NCBI RefSeq assembly: GCF_016545825.1
Contig: NC_052614.1
Coordinates: forward strand, 31,087,669-31,151,668
Length of the DNA stretch: 64,000 nt
Direction of reading: 5' to 3'
DNA from: Eucalyptus grandis
Lineage: Eukaryota > Streptophyta > Magnoliopsida > Myrtales > Myrtaceae
Below are positions 57,294 to 64,000 of the stretch, in pieces (positions within the stretch are counted from its first letter, which is position 1; every line of letters starts with the position of its first letter). The position numbers and the translations under genes were made by a program. Under the pieces are notes generated by a model, which did no database searches, was not told the origin of the DNA, and saw only the letters and a program-made list of their open reading frames with translations.

Positions 57294-58620
57294 GATTGTC
57301 CTGACGTTTGCCAATGGAGCAAGAGTTGCTGCATTAGCTATAGGGACTTTTCATTTATGTTTGCCTTCTGGACATGTATTGGTTTTAAAGAACTGTTTGC
57401 ATTATAAGAATGCTGTTAGGAACATCATCTCTATACCTCGTTTGGGTAAAGAGAATTATGAATTTTCTTTTGCTGATGATGTATGTTCTATTTATCATAA
57501 TAGAATATGTGTTGGTTCTAGCTTATTAACCAACAATCTTTATACCATTACAATGTCCGGTAATGCGATTACCAATGTCAATAAGTAAAATAGAATTGAT
57601 ATAAATGCCATAACTAATAAACGCCCTAGAGACGGTCCAAATAAAAAGTATGTTTGGCATATCCGATTAGGTCATATTGGAGAAGACAGAATTAACAAGT
57701 TGAGTAATGATGGATACATTGATCCTTCAAATTTTGAGTCATACTCAACTTGTGAGGCTTGTCTTCTAGGAAAAATGACCAAAGCGCCTTTTGTGGGACA
57801 AAGTGCACGAGCTGCTGACATATTAGGATTAATACATACAGATGTATGTGGACCAATTAGTGAAACTGCTAGAGGTGGCTATAATTACTTCATTACCTTC
57901 ACCGATGATCAGTCACGGTATGGTTATTTATACCTTATGAAGTATACTCTGAATCCTTTGAAAAGTTCAAGGAATTCAAGGCTGAAGTTGAGAAAAAAAC
58001 AGGAAAATGTATTAAGGCTCTTCGATCAGATCGATGAGGTGAATACCTTAGTACTGAATTCCTAGACTTTCTTAAAGAGAATGGCATTTTATCACAATGG
58101 ACACCTCCTGGAACTCCAGAACATAATGGTGTATCTCGAACGAAGAAATCGTACTTTATTAGATATGGTACGATCTATGATGAGTTACACCGATTTGCCA
58201 ATATCCCTTTGGGGATATGCCCTTGAGACAGCTGTATATATACTGAATAGAGTGCCATCCAAATCTGTTCCAACTACGCCCTATGAGATATGGCATAGTA
58301 GGAAACCTAGTCTTAATTATATTAAGATTTGGGGTTGTCCAGCTTTTGTGAAAAAGCTGAAAATGGAAAAATTGGAGGCAAGATCTGAACAAGGTCGCTT
58401 CTTTGGATATCAAAAGGAAACTCTTGGATATTATTTCTATTTTCATTCAGACCAAAGAATTTTGGTATGCAAGCACGCTTCTTTTTTGGAGAATCAGTTC
58501 ATCCAAGAAAGTGGTGCTGGGCGGAAAATAGTCTTACAAGAAGAAAATAATGAAGTACCAAACAACCGAGTTCAGATACCAATCTCTCGGTTCGGGGAGC
58601 TTCGATACACAACCTCTTAG
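57294..58620 (+). pseudogene. Copia A integrase region, frame-broken
   Basis: Rest of protease (57277-57588), GAG-pre-integrase HHCC segment (WHIRLGHIGEDRI ... CEACLLGKMTKAPF, about 57655-57790), integrase core (HTDVCGPISETARGGYNYF, then [19 protein letters not shown]) and downstream [12 protein letters not shown]. Broken by a TAA at 57586, a frameshift near 57945, a TGA at about 58035 in the core and a frameshift near 58140. Confidence 0.9.
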
Positions 58621-60294
58621 GAGAAGTGCGAGAACGTCTCGCCCACCTGCTCGTTATAGACACTCGGTTGATCATATTGAACCATTATTCATTGTGAATG
58701 ATAGTGATCAACCCGGTGATCCTAAAACCTATGAGTAGGCCATGTTGGACATCGATTCTGGTAAATGGCTAGAAGCCATGAAATCCGAAATGGATTCAAT
58801 GTATTCCAATGAGGTCTGGACCTTGAATGACCTGCCTGATGGTATTATACCAATTGGCTGTAAATGGATATTCAAGAGGAAGATAAATGTTGAAGGTCAA
58901 ATTGGAACTTACAAAGCACGGCTGGTGGCGAAAGGATATCGTCAAAAAGAAGGAATTGATTATGACGAAACTTTCTCACCTGTGGCCATGCTAAAATCCA
59001 TTCGGATTATGTTGGCTATAGCCGCACACCTTGATTATGAGATATTCCAGATGGATGTCAAAACGGCTTTTCTAAATGGTTTTCTTGATGAGGACATCTA
59101 TATGGAACAGCCACAGGGTTTTGAATCCAATAGTGAAAAACGGAAGGTGTGTAAGCTTAAGAGAATCCATTTATGGACTCAAACAAGCCTCCAGAAGTTG
59201 GAATATCCATTTTGATGAGGTAGTCAAATCGTTTGGCTTCATCAAAAATCCGGATGAACCTTGTGTATATAAGAAGATCAGTGGGAGTGCAATTGCATTT
59301 CTGGTTTTGTATGTCGATGATATACTTTTGATTAGAAATGATGTACCAATGATATCATCGATAAAACTATTCTTGTCACAGAAATTCTCCATGAAAGATT
59401 TAGGAGAGGCAACCTACATTTTAGGTATCAAGATCTATAGAGATAGATCAAGACGATTGATTGGCCTCTCACAATCTACGTACATAGACAAAGTGTTAAC
59501 ACGGTTTAACATGCAATGTTCCAAGAGAGGATTATTGCCTTTTAGGCAAGGGATCCGTCTTTCTAAGGAGATGTGTCCCAACACTTCTGAAGAAAGAGAG
59601 CGGATGGCAAAGATACCATATGCATCCGCCATTGGAAGCATAATGTATGCTATGCTATGTACTAGACCTGATATTGCGCATGCTGTAAGTATTACTAGCA
59701 GATATCAGTCTGATCCAAGAGAAGAGCACTGGATAGCAGTCAAGAATATTCTTAAGTACTTGCGAAGGACTAAAGATTTATTCTTGATATATGGAGAAGG
59801 AGAGTTTAAAGTTGTAGCTTATACTGATTCTGATTTTCAATCGGATCCTAATGATTATAAGTCTACGTCTGGGTTTGTCTTTACATTCAATGGTGGTGCA
59901 GTTAGTTGGAAAAGTTCCAAACAAAGTATAACTGCCGATTCCACCACTGAGGCAGAGTATGTAGCTGCTTCTGAAGCAGCAAAGGAAGCCGCTTGGATGA
60001 AGAAGTTTATTTATGAACTTGGAGTGGTTCCTTCGATTGAGCAACCGATTATATTGTTTTGTGACAACAATGAGGCTATAGCTCAAGCTAAGGAACCAAG
60101 GTCTCACCAAAAGTCCAAGCACACCGAGAGACGCTTCCATCTCATCAGATAAATTGTTGGGAGAGGTGATATCACCTTGCAGAAAATTGCCTCAGTAGAA
60201 AACGTGGCAGATCCCTTCACTAAGGCCTTACCTCAGTCTTCTTTTGAAAGACATATTGACAAAATGAGTTTGAGGTACCAGACAAGTTGGCTTT
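58621..60294 (+). pseudogene. Copia A reverse transcriptase and RNase H, frame-broken
   Basis: RT with [40 protein letters not shown] and [13 protein letters not shown], catalytic YVDD intact at 59310-59321, then RNase H with STTEAEYVAASEAAKEA. Breaks are a TAG at 58736-58738, a frameshift near 59163 and a TAA at 60150-60152. The family's last part (KIASVENVADPFTKALP) continues to a TAG at about 60294. Confidence 0.92.
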
Positions 60295-60296
60295 AG

Positions 60297-60310
60297 TGCA
60301 AGTGGGAGAT
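60297..60310 (+). other. Polypurine tract of copia A
   Basis: GCAAGTGGGAGAT lies directly before TGTTGGATGT of the 3' LTR, the common copia form. Confidence 0.9.
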
Positions 60311-60868
60311 TGTTGGATGTATGCCCTAAAGCTACTATGTAATGGTTACATATTAGGGATTTCGGTTGTACTTTTATTATTACTATTTAATTAATGGCAA
60401 TGGCGTATTTATTCATTTGTCCAATTATTTTATATTGATGAATGATTCCATAAGATCAGTTGCAACTAGACCTATCCTTGAGACGTCTAGAATATATGTG
60501 ACGGGTTCATGGTTAGATTGAATCTTTAAATCGTTCCCGGTCGATGGATTATTAAGTGGATATTAATAATCCTGTTGAGACTGGTGTGTTCTTAACTTCG
60601 CCATTAAGTATTGGATACTTAAGGGAATGATGAGTCACATGTCATTGGGTATTATGATGCCTGAGTTAGAACACAGGTGTTTGTATTAGACAAATTCACT
60701 GAACGTGACGCATATGGAACGATTAGCGACATGGAAGCTTTTAGCATGGTCAATGTCTAATTGTTCATGCTTTGGTCTTGTGTAAATAATCCTTAGACCT
60801 GAGGCATAGTGTTAACTTGTGTATTGAACAACTATGGTTCACGAGTGCACATAATGCCGGGTCGTTGA
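60311..60868 (+). repeat. 3' LTR of copia A, first 558 bp
   Basis: Follows the 5' LTR base by base to GGGTCGTTGA, where copia B begins. The remainder must lie beyond the window. Confidence 0.93.
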
Positions 60869-61626
60869 TGTTGGGATATAATACGCGGAAACGACAGGAT
60901 CTTGCAATTACGTCAACGCGAAATCGCCAGAAAAATAAACGAGAAAAATAAGGACACCAGAAATTTACGTGGTTCGGTCCGAGTATCGGTACCTACGTCC
61001 ACGGGGAGAGCCAGCTGCAAATAATCCACTAAAATCGGAGAATCAGAGTTTATAATCGCTCAATCGCTCAAGTGTTTCCTGCACCTAAATTTAACCCCAA
61101 CCCCTAAGTGTATAAATAACAACTCGCTTGGGTATAAACTCACGGCACAAAATTACCGCGCATTCAAAGCTCAAACGAAACGCTCTACGTACGTCAAACA
61201 AGAACAGCGTCTTCACGTACGTATCCTCTTCGTAGGGCTTCAGCAAACGGCATGGACGTGCGGCTCCTTGCTTCGTAGGTCTTCGGCGTGCGTCTTTTTC
61301 TCGTAAGGTTCTTCAGCCGCGCGCCTTACAAAAAAAATACATCTTCTGTTATATATGTGTGTGCCCAGGTCAAAAGTTTGACCTAGGCCCACCTACTTCA
61401 ATTTCTTGGGCAGGGACTTCTCGCCATAAGGAATTCGTCACGCGCAGGGACTTCTCGCCATAAGGAATTCGGCAGTGCAAGGATTCAAAAGAAATAGGAA
61501 ACCTGGGCCCACCGTGGATAACATCTTTTAGCGACAATTCCGAAAGAAGGAATTTGTATACCGTGTGCCCATTTATTTATTTTATATTTCCTCTTTTCCA
61601 GCGAAAACTCGAGACATAATTTAACA
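60869..61626 (-). repeat. 3' LTR of copia B
   Basis: On the minus strand TGTTAAATTATGTCTCGAG...TATCCCAACA, 758 bp. A TATATAA-like motif at 61349-61355 (minus) may be its promoter. Related to the solo LTR at 27732-28753. Confidence 0.93.
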
Positions 61627-61637
61627 ATTCTCCACCT
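61627..61637 (-). other. Polypurine tract of copia B
   Basis: On the minus strand AAGGTGGAGAAT leads into TGTTAAATT of the LTR. Confidence 0.88.
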
Positions 61638-61707
61638 TGGCTCGATATTTGAAACCAAGTTATAGTGCTCATCATCCATGCTGCTCTCCCAATGCCCTGA
61701 CGGGCGC

Positions 61708-64000
61708 TCACTCTCCACAGATGCCAATAGAGCTCAAGCAAAGCTTGAGCTTCATCACAGAAACAGACTTAGTCATCATGTCTGCCGGGTTATCTGCTGT
61801 AGCAATCTTTTTAACAATAACAATACCCTTAGCTAAGACATCTCGAATGAAGTGGTACCTGATGTTGATATGCTTCGTTCGCTTGTGATAAACTGGATTA
61901 TACGCCAAGTATATCGCACCTTGGTTATCACAGTGTATATCCACACTTTTATGTTCTAACCCAAAGTCCGAGAGCAAACTTTGTAACCATATCGCCTCTT
62001 TCGCTACAAAAGTTAATGCCATGTACTCTGCCTCAGTCGAAGACAAGGCAATGTGATCCTATAAGGATGCTTTCCAACTAACTGCACCACCCGCTAGCGT
62101 AAACATGTACCCTGCTAAAGACCTGCAATCATCCAAGTCACCGGCATGATCCAAATCCACAAAACCAGTGGTCTCATTGCCATTGCTGTCCCTCCAGTAT
62201 ACTATACCCACGGCTGTTGTCCCCTTCAAATATCTGAGGATCCACTTCACAGCTTCCCAATGAGCTTTACCAGGACGCTTCATATAGCGACTAACCACGC
62301 TCACAGCTTGTGAAGTATCAGGCCTAGTGCACATCATAGCATACATAATATTACCCATGGCACTAGAATAAGGAACACGGGACATATGCTCCTCCTCCTC
62401 CTCAGTCTGCGGTGATAATTTATCTGAAAGTTTAAAGTGCTTCGCTAAAGGTGTACTTATAGATTTTGCCGACTGCATGTTAAAACGTGCCACAATCTTC
62501 TTAGTGTATTTCTTTTGAGACAGACGAAAAACTCCTGCAGTCCTGTCACGCAAAATCTCCATACCCAAAATTTTCTTTGCAGCACCTAAATCTTTCATCT
62601 CAAATTCAGCATTTAACTGTCTCTTCAGCACATCAATATCAGACATATTCTTAGCTGCTATCAGCATATCATCAACATATAAGAGTAGATAAATCAAAGA
62701 ACCATTCTCCAATCTCCTAAAGTAAACGCAGCTGTCCATCTGACTTTTCAAGTAGTCTTGACTAGCCATAAAAGCATCAAAACGTTTATACCACTGCCTA
62801 GGAGACTGTTTCAGACCATACAAAGATTTCTTTAACAAGCAAACATGATCTTCCTTACCCGGAATAGCAAATCCCTCTGGTTGCCTCATGTAAATCTGCT
62901 CCTCCAACTCACCGTGAAGAAACACAGTTTTCACATCTAGCTGCTCTAACTCGAGATCCTGCGAAATAACTAAGGCAAGTAAAACACGAATAGAAGTATG
63001 TCTTACCACAGGAGAGAACACCTCATTGTAGTCAATGCCCTCACGCTGTGTATATCCCTTCGTCACAAGTCTTGCCTTATACCTCGCTGCCTCAACACCG
63101 GGAATGCCCTCTTTCTGTTTAAAGACCCATTTATTTCCAACAATCTTTTGGCTCTTGGGTACTTTGACCAGCTCCCATGTCTGATTTCGATGGAGAGATT
63201 CCATCTCTTCACTCATAGCCCCTAGCCACTACGACGACTCCGAACTAGCTATCGCCTCAGAGTAAGACGAAGGCTCATCTATCTCCACCTCATCTCCTAC
63301 AGTCAATGCATAAGCAATATCTGTATAACCATAACGTACCGGTGGTTTAATTTGCCTTCTCTCTCTATCTGCGGCTATAGTCTGCTGCGGCTTTGCTGGT
63401 TGTTCACTATCACCGACTTCAGGAACTGCGGCTTCATCTGTAGTCTCAACCTCTGTTACCTTCGAGGTCTCCAGAGTCTCCACCTGAAGCTCCACCTCAC
63501 TTATGACACCATGATCTGTCTTCTCTGCTGGTTGTGTCTCAGAACTCCTCTGTTGAAGCATTGCAGTCTCGTCGAAGATCACATCTCTACTGATTAGAAA
63601 ACTGGGTGATCTGGGATCGGTGCACCACAACCGGTAGCCTTTCACCCCATGTGCATAACCCAGAAATATGCACTTCTTCGCCCTCGGCTCAAGCTTACAA
63701 TCACTCGCATGAGCATACGCAGGACATCCGAATATTCGTAATCCGGAATAATCAACAGGTTTCCCCAACCATACTTCCTCAGGAGTCTTCCACTCGATAG
63801 CAGACGATGGAGATCGATTTACCAGGTAACATGACATATTCACTGCTTCGGCCCAAAATTCCTTGCCAAGTCTTGCATGCGAAAGCATGCATCGAGCTCG
63901 CTCAAGCAAAGTTCTGTTCTTCCGTTCTGCCACGCCATTCTGCTGTGGTGTCCCAGGTACCGTGTGGTGTCTTACAATACCTTCTTTCTCGTAGAACTCG
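61708..64000 (-). pseudogene. Copia B pol: integrase end, RT, RNase H; two stop codons
   Basis: From the window edge the minus strand reads VRHHTVPGTPQQNGVAERKN (end of the integrase core with the last catalytic Glu) and GCPAYAHASDCKLEPRAKKC. RT follows with NKWVFKQKEGIPGVEAARYK, the catalytic YVDD at 62668-62679 and SLYGLKQSPRQWYKRFDAF. RNase H has SSTEAEYMALTFVAKEA and ends at 61708. Two TAG stops interrupt it, between 63217 and 63228 and near 62050-62058. Otherwise the frame is continuous over 2.3 kb. In a live element it would make a single gag-pol protein cut by its own protease. Confidence 0.93.

Larger units (their letters stand above)
42991..60868 (+). mobile_element. Copia element A, interrupted twice
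   Basis: TGTTGGATGT...CCCCAACA LTRs, tRNA-Met primer binding site, gag-protease-integrase-RT-RNase H in copia order, polypurine tract. The 3' LTR starts at 60311 and is cut at 60868 by copia element B; its rest lies outside the window. The leader is interrupted at 45553/55415 by a gypsy element. Over the shared 555 bp the two LTRs differ at about ten positions by eye (near 2%). The coding part has stops and frameshifts. The left flank gtctc (42986-42990) should be its TSD. Confidence 0.93.
60869..64000 (-). mobile_element. Copia element B, left part (3' half), minus strand
   Basis: The LTR (60869-61626), polypurine tract and the end of pol are inside the window; integrase start, gag and the 5' LTR are beyond 64000. 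The left flank gttga (60864-60868) should be its TSD and is copia A LTR sequence. The coding part has only two in-frame stops, so it is better preserved than copia A. Confidence 0.93.

Overview
This is nuclear DNA of a flowering plant, almost certainly a eudicot. The evidence is plant-type GT/AG introns in a clade II glutamate receptor-like gene, plant Ty1/copia and Ty3/gypsy polyproteins, tRNA-Met primer binding sites, and MULE and hAT elements with clean target-site duplications (TSDs). The repeat style reminds me of Myrtaceae, but that is memory only and nothing here proves it. There is one host gene, near the left end. Everything recognisable to its right is transposable-element DNA, solo LTRs, or AT-rich sequence in which I see no gene.

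Layout. 1-2965: LTR of a long-LTR gypsy family, cut by the window edge. 3576-9170 (+): glutamate receptor-like (GLR2-type) gene in five exons, with single-base frame breaks concentrated in its last two exons and a broken start. 9171-16713: AT-rich DNA, a probable solo LTR (11444-15173) and small repeats. 16724-17639: foldback MULE-like element. 17689-21388: solo LTR, TSD catgg. 21674-22458: MITE-like repeat. 22776-25357: hAT-like element, TSD atctccgc, carrying a fragment of a RecQ-type helicase gene. 27732-28753: solo copia LTR, TSD atatc. 30537-38002: second copy of the foldback element, TSD ctcaagtaaa, with a degraded gypsy retrotransposon (31046-37587, TSD cgagc) inserted near its centre. 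38210-41917: solo LTR of the long-LTR family, TSD gatta, opposite orientation. 42991 to beyond the window: copia element A (+), interrupted in its leader by a gypsy/chromovirus element (45554-55414, minus, TSD gttta) and in its 3' LTR by copia element B (60869 to beyond the window, minus).

Nesting order. Copia A landed first. The long-LTR gypsy element and copia B then landed inside it. The gypsy LTRs are near-identical, so that insertion is young, yet its interior is riddled with stops, which suggests a non-autonomous copy moved in trans.

The most unusual signal is inside the long LTRs. Several copies share a splice-like plan: a GC-rich leader ending in a GTGAGT-type donor, an AT-rich stretch with a 36-bp minisatellite, a CAG acceptor, an 18-nt microexon-like segment, a second donor, and a further TTTCAG acceptor. 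In one copy the last segment opens into a 43-codon reading frame with 27 acidic residues. All alignments and counts were made by eye; no search or alignment program was run.
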